Source: Cryobacterium breve
GTDB taxonomy: Bacteria > Actinomycetota > Actinomycetes > Actinomycetales > Microbacteriaceae
NCBI RefSeq assembly: GCF_004402375.1
Contig: NZ_SOGJ01000023.1
Coordinates: 1 to 64,000, forward strand
Direction of reading: 5' to 3'
DNA: 64,000 nt
In this document: in pieces, positions 1 through 7,896 of the stretch
Layout: each line of letters starts with the position of its first letter
Numbering within the stretch: position 1 is the stretch's first letter
Translations under genes and position numbers: made by a program
Notes under the pieces: model-generated
Told to the model about the DNA's origin: nothing
Seen by the model: only the letters and a program-made list of their open reading frames with translations
Database searches by the model: none

Positions 1-647
1 CGCAGTTGAGGGCGGACGTCTTCGCTGACATCATCCTCGATGGCGTCACACCGTCCGGAATCGGTCAGGGCATCCGGGGTGCGGTGAACGTGACCGTGCC
101 GGTGCTGACGGTGCTGACGTTGATGGGGTTGAGTGAGGAGCCGGGTTTCCTGAAGGGGTATGGGCCGATCGGCCCGGACACGGCCCGGCAGATCGCGGCC
201 GGGGCGCCGAGCTTCACCCGGATTCTGGTGCACCCGGAGACGGGCGCGGTGCTGTCGGTGGGCCGGGACCGGTACACGGTTCCGAAAGATCTGAAACGGT
301 TCCTGCGGGTGCGCGACAAAACGTGCCGGTTCCCGGGCTGCAACAAGTCGGCCGCGCACTGCGATCTCGACCACTCCCTGGATTGGCAGTTCGACGGTGT
401 GACCGCGCACGACAACCTCGCGCATCTGTGTCCGGCGTGTCATGCGCTCAAGAGCGAGACCGGGTGGCGCGTGTTGCATCTCGGCGACGGGCTGCTCGAG
501 TGGACGTCGCCGACGGGGCTCGCCTTCGTGAGCGAGCCGGCCACGGTCATCCGTTCGGCATCGCCCGCCGTGAAACCGGAGGCGCCATCAGCGGAACCAA
601 CGCCGGAGCCCGAGTCTGACGAAACGCCCGAACCCGCACCGTTCTAA
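1..647 (+). CDS. DUF222 / HNH endonuclease-domain protein, 3' part
   Basis: The gene is already open at the left edge, so only the C-terminal ~214 residues are visible. They carry a typical HNH nuclease fold: a CRFPGC zinc-type pair, then CDLDHSLDW (the catalytic DH step), then a CPACH pair before a conserved W-rich tail. This is the C-terminal module of the 13E12/DUF222-HNH family, usually 400-550 residues in actinobacteria, where it occurs in many chromosomal copies of unknown role. The last ~30 residues are a low-complexity Pro/Glu tail. Nothing nearby shows it to be part of a mobile element. Family is clear; biological substrate is unknown. Confidence 0.85.
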   Translation, partial: QLRADVFADIILDGVTPSGIGQGIRGAVNVTVPVLTVLTLMGLSEEPGFLKGYGPIGPDTARQIAAGAPSFTRILVHPETGAVLSVGRDRYTVPKDLKRFLRVRDKTCRFPGCNKSAAHCDLDHSLDWQFDGVTAHDNLAHLCPACHALKSETGWRVLHLGDGLLEWTSPTGLAFVSEPATVIRSASPAVKPEAPSAEPTPEPESDETPEPAPF

Positions 648-704
648 CCCGGGCGCTGCGCGGAATGGCAGATCCGGCGAAGTCAGATGCGGGGGACAAC
701 GCCT

Positions 705-1424
705 TCATCGCTGGAGCAGGAGAAACAGGCCGAGGATGATCGCGGAGAAGAGGGGGAAGAACCAGTTGGTCAGCATTAGGAACGCTCGTCGAGCCCGATA
801 GCGGTGCGGGAGCTGGTCCGGGAGGGGAGTCGTGATGTCGTCGACATTGCCGCGTCGAAGCGTTTGCACGGTGTTCCAGAGGGACAGGAGCACCATTGAG
901 GTGGTGCTGCCGAGCAGCCACGGGACGGGGTCGAGGCTGAGCCAGGCCTCACCGGGCAATGCCGGTGCAACGGCGGACGACAGGAACCCCAGGACTGCGC
1001 CGATGAGGAGGAGCAGGCCGAGCAGCCAGGGGCGCCGCATCGCTGCCTGGAGGTAGAGCGGCAAGAAGGCGACCAGAGCCGCCGGCGCCACGAGCAGCGC
1101 GAGCCGGGCCGGGGAGACCAGAAAACGGTCATCCTGTGCCCACGCGACGAACACGTGCACGAACAGCAGGAAGGCGAGTACTCCGAGCAGGGTAGGCCAC
1201 AGGCCCCGCGTTGCCCACCCGGGTCCGGAGTCTCGCGGAAGTTCGAGGGAAGCGGCGTAGGTGCGGGCAGGCCCGAAGGCTTCCTCCGCGCTTTGGCCGG
1301 TGTCGGCGAGTAGTTCCCGGGCACTCGCCACCGCGTCGCCGATCGCATGTCCAAGGACATCGCGCAGGCGTAGCTCCACAATGAACTCATCGAACCATTT
1401 CTTGTCCGAGACGGTGGCGATCAT
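705..1424 (-). CDS. PadR-linked integral membrane protein (HAAS/DUF1048-like N-terminus)
   Basis: 239 residues. The first ~60 residues are a soluble helical segment containing the ELLADTGQSAEEAFGPARTYA stretch, in the style of HAAS/DUF1048 signalling domains with their alternating acidic helices and G-x-P/A-x-x-Y/A step. Six or so hydrophobic helices follow from about residue 78. Its start overlaps the stop of the upstream padR gene by 4 nt (ATGA), so the two are translationally coupled. In Firmicutes and actinobacteria PadR regulators are often paired with such membrane proteins, which are thought to sense envelope stress. That role is inference; the pairing and topology are seen directly. 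Confidence 0.7.
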   Translation of the reverse strand: MIATVSDKKWFDEFIVELRLRDVLGHAIGDAVASARELLADTGQSAEEAFGPARTYAASLELPRDSGPGWATRGLWPTLLGVLAFLLFVHVFVAWAQDDRFLVSPARLALLVAPAALVAFLPLYLQAAMRRPWLLGLLLLIGAVLGFLSSAVAPALPGEAWLSLDPVPWLLGSTTSMVLLSLWNTVQTLRRGNVDDITTPLPDQLPHRYRARRAFLMLTNWFFPLFSAIILGLFLLLQR

Positions 1425-1807
1425 GGATTTATCTCCTTGCCGGGCTGTGTGGTTCCCAGATAGCTGTTGCTCACTTCAGCGAAGCGCGCCCATTCGGTGC
1501 GGAGCCGTTGGAGTTCGTCGAGGCCGTGTTCGGTCAGCGCGAAGTATTTTCTGCCAGGTCCGGCATCGCCCGGACGCCATTCCGTGGCAACCAGGCCGGC
1601 GGCCTCATATCGGGTCAGAAGCGGATAAAGCGTGCCGCCTTTAACCGTGCCGAGACCGTGGCGTTCGAATTCCCCGATGATCGCGTAGCCGTAGGACGGG
1701 CCTGCCTCCAGTGCGCGCAATGCGAACAGGCCGAGCGTCGCCCGGAGCCAGTCACTCGGCCAGTCGCCGCCTGACGATTCGGGGGAGTCCTGCGTGCTGG
1801 GCGTCAT
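1421..1807 (-). CDS. PadR family transcriptional regulator
   Basis: 128 residues. The winged-helix signature is plain: LGLFALRALEAGPSYGYAI, then TVKGGTLYPLLTRYEAAGLV, then GRKYFALTEHGLDEL. The C-terminal helix used for dimerisation is short, as in the small PadR-s2 type. The gene is first in an operon with the membrane protein downstream (4-nt overlap). A palindrome lies just upstream of the start and is the likely autoregulatory site. PadR proteins normally repress the adjacent operon and are released by a ligand or stress; the signal here is not known. Confidence 0.88.
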   Translation of the reverse strand: MTPSTQDSPESSGGDWPSDWLRATLGLFALRALEAGPSYGYAIIGEFERHGLGTVKGGTLYPLLTRYEAAGLVATEWRPGDAGPGRKYFALTEHGLDELQRLRTEWARFAEVSNSYLGTTQPGKEINP

Positions 1808-1820
1808 GACTAGATTGTGT

Positions 1821-1836
1821 CTCTATGTAGTTAGAG
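1821..1836. promoter_or_regulatory. Candidate PadR operator
   Basis: CTCTA-TGTAGT-TAGAG is a perfect 5-bp inverted repeat with a 6-bp centre, 14 bp upstream of the padR start codon and in the only non-coding space between padR and the rightward pseudogene. PadR proteins commonly bind such A/T-rich palindromes over their own promoter. Assignment rests on position and symmetry only. Confidence 0.4.
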
Positions 1837-1874
1837 TGTCAACTCCGCGAATTCATTGACACCGTCGTCATGGG

Positions 1875-2545
1875 ATGCTGGGCAACGTGAGTGGAAAACT
1901 GCATGGCGGATTCGTCGGCGGTGCGCATCTGGTCAACGGAACTGTGCGCCGGGTTCCCGGTCCGTGGACGCCGGCGGTCAGCGCCCTCTTGCGGCATTTG
2001 TTTCACCAGGAGTGTCTCGGGGTGCCGAGGCCGCTCGGGACCGACTGCCAGGGACGCGATGTCGTGAGCTTTCTCGCGGGTTCAACGGTCGGCAACGATC
2101 GCCCGTGGCCACGGTGGACGCACAGCGACGAGGCGCTCCTCGATGTGGGCGACTGGCTGAGGCGCTATCACGCCGCGGTGGCTGACTTCGTCCCGCCCGC
2201 GGACCCTGTCTGGCGCGAGGGTCAGGCGTGGGCTCCCGGTCTGATCGTCCGCGACAACGATGCGGCGCCCTGCAACGCGGTGTGGAACAAAGCCGGCCTG
2301 GTCGGATTTGTGGACTGGGACATGGACGGCCCGACCACGTACGCCGAAGACCTCGCCTGGCGAGATTCCTCCATGCCTACGGGTGGGAGGGCACGACCAA
2401 CGATGTCCTTGAGCTCGTTCGCAAGCGAGTTCAGAAGCAACGTGACGTCATCCGCTCCGTCGCGGCCAAGGGCGATCCGACGTACCAGGGAATGCTCGTT
2501 CATGGAGTCGACCGCAACCTTCACGCCGCGTTGTGCGACCTCAGC
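1875..2545 (+). pseudogene. Aminoglycoside phosphotransferase / choline kinase-like, broken
   Basis: The first ~162 residues read as an APH-family kinase: VRRVPGPWTPAVSALLRHL, then VGDWLRRYHAA, then DNDAAPCNAVW (Brenner-type loop) and GLVGFVDWDMDGP (Mg-binding D). After DLAW (about 2358) the frame is lost. The expected C-terminus (RFLHAYGWEGTTNDVLELV, then KQRDVIRSVAAKGDP) continues immediately in another frame from about 2363. The usual ~25-residue segment between DLAW and the C-terminal helices is missing, so a deletion removed it and shifted the frame. The histidine usual two residues before the loop aspartate is replaced by D (DNDAAP instead of HNDAAP). A functional kinase is unlikely unless the break is a sequencing error. 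Confidence 0.72.
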
Positions 2546-2626
2546 GCGGTCCAGCGGGTCATCTCGATATCGCGGCGAATCTCAAGGTCGCTGGACAATC
2601 CCCCGGCCGGCGGTCACTATCAAGCC

Positions 2627-2986
2627 ATGGGGGATGCATCGGGCACGACGCAGCGCACGGCCTCACAGTGGTCGGCGCTGGATACTGGGATTGTTGTGCT
2701 GGCGCTCGTCCTGGTCTGGCTTTTCAGATTCAAGTCGACGGTGTGCGCCATCTCCAACGTCACAGCCTGCCCGGGAGCGGATGCCAGGCAGATTCCCGCC
2801 CTGGTGGCAACGGGCGTTCTGGTGTTCTTGCTGTGTGGCGCGCTGGTCACCTCCTACCTGGTGCCGAGTGCTCAGCGGGCAGCAATTATGAGCGGCGTGA
2901 GCCTGCTCCTGGCAGTTGCGGGCCTCGTCGCCAGCCTCGTTGTGCTGTTCTCCGCCGGCTTCGTGGTGTGGCCGGTGTGGGCGTGA
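2627..2986 (+). CDS. Small membrane protein, unknown function
   Basis: 119 residues from ATG 2627 with three hydrophobic segments (about residues 19-32, 60-79 and 93-115) and two cysteines between the first two. The reading frame is the same one that carries the C-terminus of the broken kinase upstream, with no stop between them, so a longer fused product is formally possible. The ATG is chosen because the kinase homology ends well before it and the membrane protein looks complete from there. No clear Shine-Dalgarno is seen. Its stop is 4 nt before the next gene's start, suggesting joint expression with the lipoprotein. No family recognised. Confidence 0.5.
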   Translation: MGDASGTTQRTASQWSALDTGIVVLALVLVWLFRFKSTVCAISNVTACPGADARQIPALVATGVLVFLLCGALVTSYLVPSAQRAAIMSGVSLLLAVAGLVASLVVLFSAGFVVWPVWA

Positions 2987-2990
2987 AAGC

Positions 2991-4052
2991 ATGACGCACA
3001 GACGATGGATGTTGGTGTGGGGGTCCGTCGCGCTGCTGGTGTCCCTCAGCGCGTGTTCCGTGATCTCGCCCGACTCCTGGCTCGTAGCGCCGATCGAGTT
3101 CGACAATGCACTGGACGACGATGCACTGGATGGCGGAGTCGACGACCGAATCGATGTCACCTATTCCATGGCGAACATCACCGCTGATACCGCGGGCGGA
3201 TTCTGGACCGAGTCCGCCGGGTCCTGGCTGCACCTGGATCGGAACGGTGACACCCGGAGCCGCTTCAACGACGAGGGCTTCAGCACGGTGCACGGTATCT
3301 CGGCTGTCTCACCCACCAACCTCGTCGTCTCCCGCACCGATCGAGTGGATGCCGTCGGCAGCGGCACGGGGATCTTCCGGTTCGACACCCAAGCCGGCAC
3401 CTGGACCCGAGTCGAGGTCGATGCAACGTCGATCGGCGACGTCGTCGCCGAGGTCGACGGACGAATCGTCTTCGTCGACTTTCTGGGCGGGACCGTGCCC
3501 GGAGTCTTCGGTGATCTATCCGGCAGTGACCAACCGAAGCCGTTCGCCATTCGAGCCATCGATGCGTCCGGGCGGCAAACCACGGTGCTGGGTGCAGAGT
3601 CCGGTCTAGCCGCAACGGCCGTCGCAATCGACGCCGATTCCACCGGCACTGTCTACATCAGCACGGACCGGGAGGCTTTCACGATCAGTGTCGACGGAAC
3701 TCCCACGTCCCTGGGCACACACTCGAACCGGGTGCCGGTGTTGGCCGTGAGTCCCGCCGGGGAGGTGCTCGTGGGCAGCTCGACCGCCGCTGAGACCACT
3801 GACCTGGCCTGGACGCTGGTGCGCGGTTCGTCGAAGGCTCGGGACGTCATGGCCGACAAGGGCGACTGCTCGCGGTCAGCGGACGGGGGGCTGGCCATCC
3901 TGCAGGCTGGACAGCCGACGGGGTTGCCGTTCTCCTGCGGCACCAAGGCCGCCGTCTGGGTTACCGACACCACTTTCGTGCTCGCCATCGGAGACGAGGC
4001 CGGAACGATCCTCGTCAGGGTGACCCCGCCAAGGAGCGACTCCGACCGCTGA
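2991..4052 (+). CDS. Secreted lipoprotein, beta-propeller-like
   Basis: 353 residues from ATG 2991. MTHRRWMLVWGSVALLV followed by SLSAC is a lipoprotein signal peptide with a clean lipobox, so the protein is probably anchored outside the membrane. The mature part consists of repeating short beta-rich units (for example GGFWTESAGSWLHLDRNG and GIFRFDTQAGTWTRVEVDA) resembling the blades of NHL/YVTN-type propellers, but no single family is certain. Starting at 2991 rather than further upstream puts the signal peptide at the N-terminus and leaves a 4-nt gap from the preceding gene. Likely a surface binding protein; ligand unknown. Confidence 0.7.
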   Translation: MTHRRWMLVWGSVALLVSLSACSVISPDSWLVAPIEFDNALDDDALDGGVDDRIDVTYSMANITADTAGGFWTESAGSWLHLDRNGDTRSRFNDEGFSTVHGISAVSPTNLVVSRTDRVDAVGSGTGIFRFDTQAGTWTRVEVDATSIGDVVAEVDGRIVFVDFLGGTVPGVFGDLSGSDQPKPFAIRAIDASGRQTTVLGAESGLAATAVAIDADSTGTVYISTDREAFTISVDGTPTSLGTHSNRVPVLAVSPAGEVLVGSSTAAETTDLAWTLVRGSSKARDVMADKGDCSRSADGGLAILQAGQPTGLPFSCGTKAAVWVTDTTFVLAIGDEAGTILVRVTPPRSDSDR

Positions 4053-4279
4053 GGTCGCGCCGGCAACGCCGGCCTGTTTGCCGCGATTTCGGATCTTGTC
4101 GAGCGATCAGTGGAAGCTTCGCCCCTGGTCGCGGTGGCGCGCGTTCTCGTGGGGGCATCGCTCGTGGTGCTGGCGGTGTGGAAGTGGCCGGGCTGGTGAT
4201 CGGCGCGGCCCTCATCGGAGGAGGGCTGTCCGACCTGAATTCTGTCCCGGGCGAGAAGCAGGACTCCCCGGGGCCGGCA
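4053..4279. other. Convergent gap with possible small membrane-protein remnant
   Basis: Between the lipoprotein and the leftward membrane gene. A GCCGGC-AAC-GCCGGC hairpin at about 4060-4074 could act as a weak terminator. From about 4072 one frame reads a hydrophobic helix (VARVLVGASLVVLAVW) that stops at ~4199, while a second frame just after reads VAGLVIGAALIGGGLSDLN. Joined by a frameshift they would make a small two-helix protein, so this may be a decayed gene. No start or ribosome site supports an intact one. Confidence 0.3.
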
Positions 4280-4861
4280 TCAGGTCGTCGGGCCGGACAC
4301 GGGGCCTGAGCGCAGGTCGCTCGGCTGAGCCCGGGCAGGCTGACTCCTCGGCCAGACAAAGTACCCGATGGCCCACAAAACCTCGGCGCCGACGATCACG
4401 GCAAGAATCCTGTACAGATCGGTCAGCGCCTGAGTCTTCTCGAGGTCGTCCACCACGAGGGTCAACGTCCAGAGGGTTCCGGCAGCAATGAGCACGGCGA
4501 GTGCGGTGCGTGCCACGTCTTTCCAGCACTCGGCCGTGTACGCCCTGGCGTACCGTTTCACCGGCGCCGGCCCGTCGGCGAAGCGATAGGCGAATCGTGA
4601 GTCTGCCCAGGAGATCATTTTGTGCCCATAGGCGATGGAGAATCCCAGATAGATCGCGGCTATGCCATGGAAAACCGTCGCTGTGGCCCCTGCCATCAGG
4701 TCCGCCGCGGTCGCCGTGAGAAGAACGACATCCACTACCGGCGTCATCGCCAGCAGCACCAGGCCCGTCCTCCTGAGCCGCACCACGTACCGTGCGCAGA
4801 GGCCCAGCAGGATCAGTACCCAGAAACCGATCTCGCAGCCGACAATGATGGCAAGAATCAC
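4280..4861 (-). CDS. Conserved integral membrane protein
   Basis: 193 residues from GTG 4861, chosen because GAGGAAGGG lies 6-8 nt upstream; a longer version from 4930 would overlap the exporter gene. About five membrane helices: residues 1-20, 31-50, 56-75, 110-132 and 143-165. A polar loop GHKMISWADSRFAYRFADG sits in the middle and the C-terminal ~25 residues are a basic tail. Resembles membrane proteins of unknown function widespread in actinobacteria. It lies 52 nt downstream of the EamA exporter and is probably cotranscribed with it. Confidence 0.6.
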   Translation of the reverse strand: MILAIIVGCEIGFWVLILLGLCARYVVRLRRTGLVLLAMTPVVDVVLLTATAADLMAGATATVFHGIAAIYLGFSIAYGHKMISWADSRFAYRFADGPAPVKRYARAYTAECWKDVARTALAVLIAAGTLWTLTLVVDDLEKTQALTDLYRILAVIVGAEVLWAIGYFVWPRSQPARAQPSDLRSGPVSGPTT

Positions 4862-4913
4862 GGGTCGCCCTTCCTCGAGGGGTGCTTTCAGGATGTCCCT
4901 GCCATTCACCTGC

Positions 4914-5813
4914 TCATGGAGCCCCCGCAAGCGACCCTAGCCCGGTGACAGCAGGGTTGGTGGTTGCGGAGACGATGACGGCGGAGATCGAACCCAGGAC
5001 AACGACGATTCCGATTATCTGTACGGGCCTGAAGTGCTCTCCCGCGATCGTCCAGCCCAGGAGGATGGCCACGACCGGGCTGAGTAAGCCGAGGAATGCC
5101 GTGGTGCTCGCGGGAAGGCGTGAAATTCCGCGGAACCAGACGAAGTAGGCGAATGCGGTGCCCGCGAGCGAGAGATAGGCGTACCCGATGAGGTTCGTCG
5201 TGGTCAGCGGTGTGGCCGGGAGTCCCTCGATCAGGAGCATCACGGGTAGGAGGGTGACCCCGCCGGTGATGAGCTGCCATGCGGTTGTGGCCAGTGGCGG
5301 CGCGGGCTGCCCCCACTTCTTGGTCAGCACAATCCCGGAGGCCATGGAGAGGGTGCCGGCGACGGCGGCAAGAACGCCAAGGGCGTCCAGACGCGCCTCG
5401 GCTTGCAGCACGATCAAGCAGACGCCGAGCAATCCAGCGACGCCGGCTGCCAGCATCCGCCCGGTCAGTCGTTCGTGCAGAACGCGACTGGCGAGGAGTG
5501 CGACCAGGAGCGGCTGCAGGCCGCCGACGATGGCGGCAACGCCGCCGGGGAGCCTGTACGCCGCAACGAAGAGCAGGGCGAAGAACGCCCCGATGTTGAG
5601 AACGCCGAGAACCCAGGACTTCCACCACCAGGCGCCGCGCGGCAATCGTGGGCACAGCGCGAGGAGCAGGACCCCCGCGGGAAGCGCGCGCAGCGTGGCC
5701 GAGAGCAAGGGCCGATCCTCCGGGAGGAAAAGCGTGGTCGTCAGGTAGGTGGTGCCCCAGAGGGTTGGAGCCAGGGCCGTGGTTGCCAAAAGGGCTGTTC
5801 GATTGCTAAGCAC
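4914..5813 (-). CDS. EamA/DMT-family exporter
   Basis: 299 residues with ten hydrophobic helices in two repeats of five, the standard EamA (drug/metabolite transporter) layout. Repeat 1 begins ALAPTLWGTTYLTTT and ends near AGVAGLLGVCLIVLQ; repeat 2 begins GVLAAVAGTLSMASGIVLT. The GTG start at 5813 is 6 nt after TATTAT on the same strand, so the mRNA is probably leaderless. The gene is divergent from a MarR regulator and the start codon lies inside one of two matched palindromes, so MarR repression is likely. Substrate unknown: members export amino acids, metabolites or toxic compounds. Confidence 0.88.
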   Translation of the reverse strand: MLSNRTALLATTALAPTLWGTTYLTTTLFLPEDRPLLSATLRALPAGVLLLALCPRLPRGAWWWKSWVLGVLNIGAFFALLFVAAYRLPGGVAAIVGGLQPLLVALLASRVLHERLTGRMLAAGVAGLLGVCLIVLQAEARLDALGVLAAVAGTLSMASGIVLTKKWGQPAPPLATTAWQLITGGVTLLPVMLLIEGLPATPLTTTNLIGYAYLSLAGTAFAYFVWFRGISRLPASTTAFLGLLSPVVAILLGWTIAGEHFRPVQIIGIVVVLGSISAVIVSATTNPAVTGLGSLAGAP

Positions 5814-5838
5814 TTAGCCATAATACCTAAGGACTTAG
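5805..5838. promoter_or_regulatory. Paired MarR operators in the exporter/regulator intergenic region
   Basis: Two inverted repeats of the same design: GCTAAG-CA-CTTAGC at 5805-5818 (perfect) and CTAAG-GA-CTTAG at 5827-5838. Their centres are 21 bp apart, two helical turns, so two dimers could bind the same face of DNA. The first covers the exporter start codon; the second abuts the marR -10 (TAGTCT, 5846-5851). The layout predicts that MarR represses both itself and the exporter. Confidence 0.7.
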
Positions 5839-5857
5839 CAATTGCTAGTCTGGAGGG

Positions 5858-6352
5858 ATGGCAGACCACGTAGATCGAATCCTGGAGCAGTGGAAGGCCG
5901 AGAAGCCTGACCTCGACGTCTCACCCATGGCCATCATCGGGCGGTTGTCGCGTGCGGCCCTCGCCGTGGACGCCCGCCTCGCGAACACCTTCGCGCGGTA
6001 CGGTCTGGATGCCTCATCCTTCGACGTGCTCGCCACGCTGCTGCGTAGTGGTGCCCCCTATCGAATCTCCCCGGTGGAACTCGCACGCGACGCCATGATC
6101 TCCACGAGTGCCGTGGCCCAGCGGCTGAACAAGTTGGAAGCCCGAGGGTTGGTCAGTCGGCAGGCAAATCCGGACGACGGCCGCGGAACACTCGTCGCAC
6201 TCACCGCTGCAGGGAGGAAACTCATCGAGACCGCCCTGCTACCCCACCTCGAGACGGAACGCGCAATCACGGCGAGCCTCACCGTGGAGGAGAAGACACT
6301 CCTCGCGGCGCTTCTTCAGAGAATCAACGACGCGGCCAGACCCCTGAAATAG
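5858..6352 (+). CDS. MarR family transcriptional regulator
   Basis: 164 residues. The winged helix-turn-helix is clear: DVLATLLRSGAPYRISPVEL, then STSAVAQRLNKLEARGLV, then ANPDDGRGTLVALTAAGR (the D-x-R wing). The N-terminal block VDRILEQWKAEKPDLDVSPM is typical of one actinobacterial MarR subfamily and supports the ATG at 5858. TAGTCT ends 6 nt before that ATG and GGAGGG fills the gap, too close to serve as a ribosome site, so a leaderless mRNA is likely. Divergent from the EamA exporter, its probable target. Confidence 0.9.
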   Translation: MADHVDRILEQWKAEKPDLDVSPMAIIGRLSRAALAVDARLANTFARYGLDASSFDVLATLLRSGAPYRISPVELARDAMISTSAVAQRLNKLEARGLVSRQANPDDGRGTLVALTAAGRKLIETALLPHLETERAITASLTVEEKTLLAALLQRINDAARPLK

Positions 6353-6375
6353 TCCGGTGCGGGCTGTCGTGTGAG

Positions 6376-6738
6376 TCAGCTGGGCGGATGCGTCGCCTCA
6401 GGTCGCCAGACGGCGCGGAGGATCGCGACGGTGTCTTCCAGTGAGATGAGTGCGCCTTCGCTTGCATCCGCGAGAGCGCGAGCCTGCTCGACGACCGCCT
6501 GTGGTGCACGGGATGCTCCGGGGGCGACGCGGGTACCCGCTGCGGTGCGAGTGACGATGAGTCCGTCGCGTTCGAGAGCCTTGTAGGCCTTGGCCGCTGT
6601 GGCCTGGGCGACACCGAAATCTCGAGCGGTTTGTCGCACGGTCGGCAAACGTTCGCCGTCTCCGAGTTGTCCGGACCGGATCGCCCCGCGGAACAGGGCA
6701 TCGATTTCGTCCGCAGTGCTCGGTGTGGTCGCCGTCAT
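6376..6738 (-). CDS. GntR family regulator, short YtrA-type
   Basis: 120 residues. The GntR winged helix covers residues 10-72: AIRSGQLGDGERLPTVRQTA, then ATAAKAYKALERDGLIVTR and GTRVAPG. There is almost no effector domain, which is the hallmark of the YtrA subfamily, whose members usually control adjacent transporter genes. Its start overlaps the stop of the upstream membrane-protein gene by 4 nt (ATGA). Target and signal are inferred only from that pairing. Confidence 0.88.
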   Translation of the reverse strand: MTATTPSTADEIDALFRGAIRSGQLGDGERLPTVRQTARDFGVAQATAAKAYKALERDGLIVTRTAAGTRVAPGASRAPQAVVEQARALADASEGALISLEDTVAILRAVWRPEATHPPS

Positions 6739-7799
6739 CGGCGGGGTCCGGTAGTGGATGTCTCGTACTCGGCTGCTGGTGCGGACCGTGATCGACGTGT
6801 TGCCAGCGCGGCGCGGGCGGTGTCGACCGAAAGCCGAAGCAGGAACGCGACCCCGCCACCCTGGAGGGCATACCCCACTAGGTTCATCGGGCGGGCGATG
6901 GCGTCGTAGCCACCCGCTACGAGAATGCGCGGGTACGCCTGATCGTCGGAGACCCATTGCTCGTCCAACCCGACCAGCGCTTGCCCGGAGGAGCCGGTGT
7001 ACATCCATACGGCGCCGAGGGTGGTGATGAGTCCACCGAGAAGGATGAACGTCACCAACCGAGCGGTCAGCTCTCGTTCCGAGCGCACGCTGGGGGAGGA
7101 TGAGCGGGTGAAAAGGGGTCGATTGGCGTCGGTGCGCAGAACGGCGAAAAAGACGGCGGCGGCCAGGGCGAGCGCCACGAGTGTGGCGAGATGGTTCGGC
7201 CACCCTGCACCGGACAGATACCCGTAGCCACTATTGAAGGCCATGTAGATCGGCAGGCTGGAATAGTCGGGAACGTTTCCAAAGAATGGCCCGTCCTTGG
7301 GCGCGGTCGTTGCAATCGCAATCTGCCACACCGAGGTCAGTGCGAGCAGCGCGGCCAGGATTCCGAGAATCCAGAGCAGCGTTCGAGACGCGAATGCACA
7401 CCAGGGGCGGCGCGGAACAATCGACCGCTCACCCAGCGCAGGAAGGGGTATCCGTCGAAGCGCCAGGGCTGCGGCCGCCACCACCAACGTCGCCGCGAAT
7501 AGCGGCGCCGGGCGACGCCACCAACCGTCAAACCCGGACATGTCATTCGTTGATACGGCAATCGCGCTGACCGCCGTCGCCACGACAACCACCAGCAGTG
7601 AACCCGCCACTCCCGCCCAGACGAGAGTCGCTGTGCGTCGACCGGTCTGCGGGAGCGCCACGATCCGCCGTGGACGAACCCACGACAGTATGAACAGGCT
7701 CAGGCCGAAGGTGATGGCCACCTCTAGAGGCAGTAGATCTTGAACGGCGTGCGCGAAGAGAAAGAGTGAGTTCACCTGGGCCCCAAATGATCGAACCAC
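6735..7799 (-). CDS. Multi-pass membrane protein coupled to a GntR regulator
   Basis: 354 residues from GTG 7799. About seven hydrophobic helices, including ATLVWAGVAGSLLVVVVAT, a second block near residue 145, and LVTFILLGGLITTLGAVW. A large polar loop around GYGYLSGAGWPNHL separates the halves and the tail is rich in R and S. An internal GTG at 7775 has a G-rich sequence before it and is an alternative start. Cotranscribed with the YtrA-type regulator (4-nt overlap). No ABC ATPase is adjacent, although YtrA regulators often control one. Family not recognised. Confidence 0.6.
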   Translation of the reverse strand: MVRSFGAQVNSLFLFAHAVQDLLPLEVAITFGLSLFILSWVRPRRIVALPQTGRRTATLVWAGVAGSLLVVVVATAVSAIAVSTNDMSGFDGWWRRPAPLFAATLVVAAAALALRRIPLPALGERSIVPRRPWCAFASRTLLWILGILAALLALTSVWQIAIATTAPKDGPFFGNVPDYSSLPIYMAFNSGYGYLSGAGWPNHLATLVALALAAAVFFAVLRTDANRPLFTRSSSPSVRSERELTARLVTFILLGGLITTLGAVWMYTGSSGQALVGLDEQWVSDDQAYPRILVAGGYDAIARPMNLVGYALQGGGVAFLLRLSVDTARAALATRRSRSAPAAEYETSTTGPRR

Positions 7800-7896
7800 T
7801 CGCGAGAGCCGCGAGCTTGTGCTGCAAAGCTAGCACAATCTTGTTCTATCGAGACAGTGCAAGTTGACGCTCACTCGGCCTCGCGGACAAACCGGG

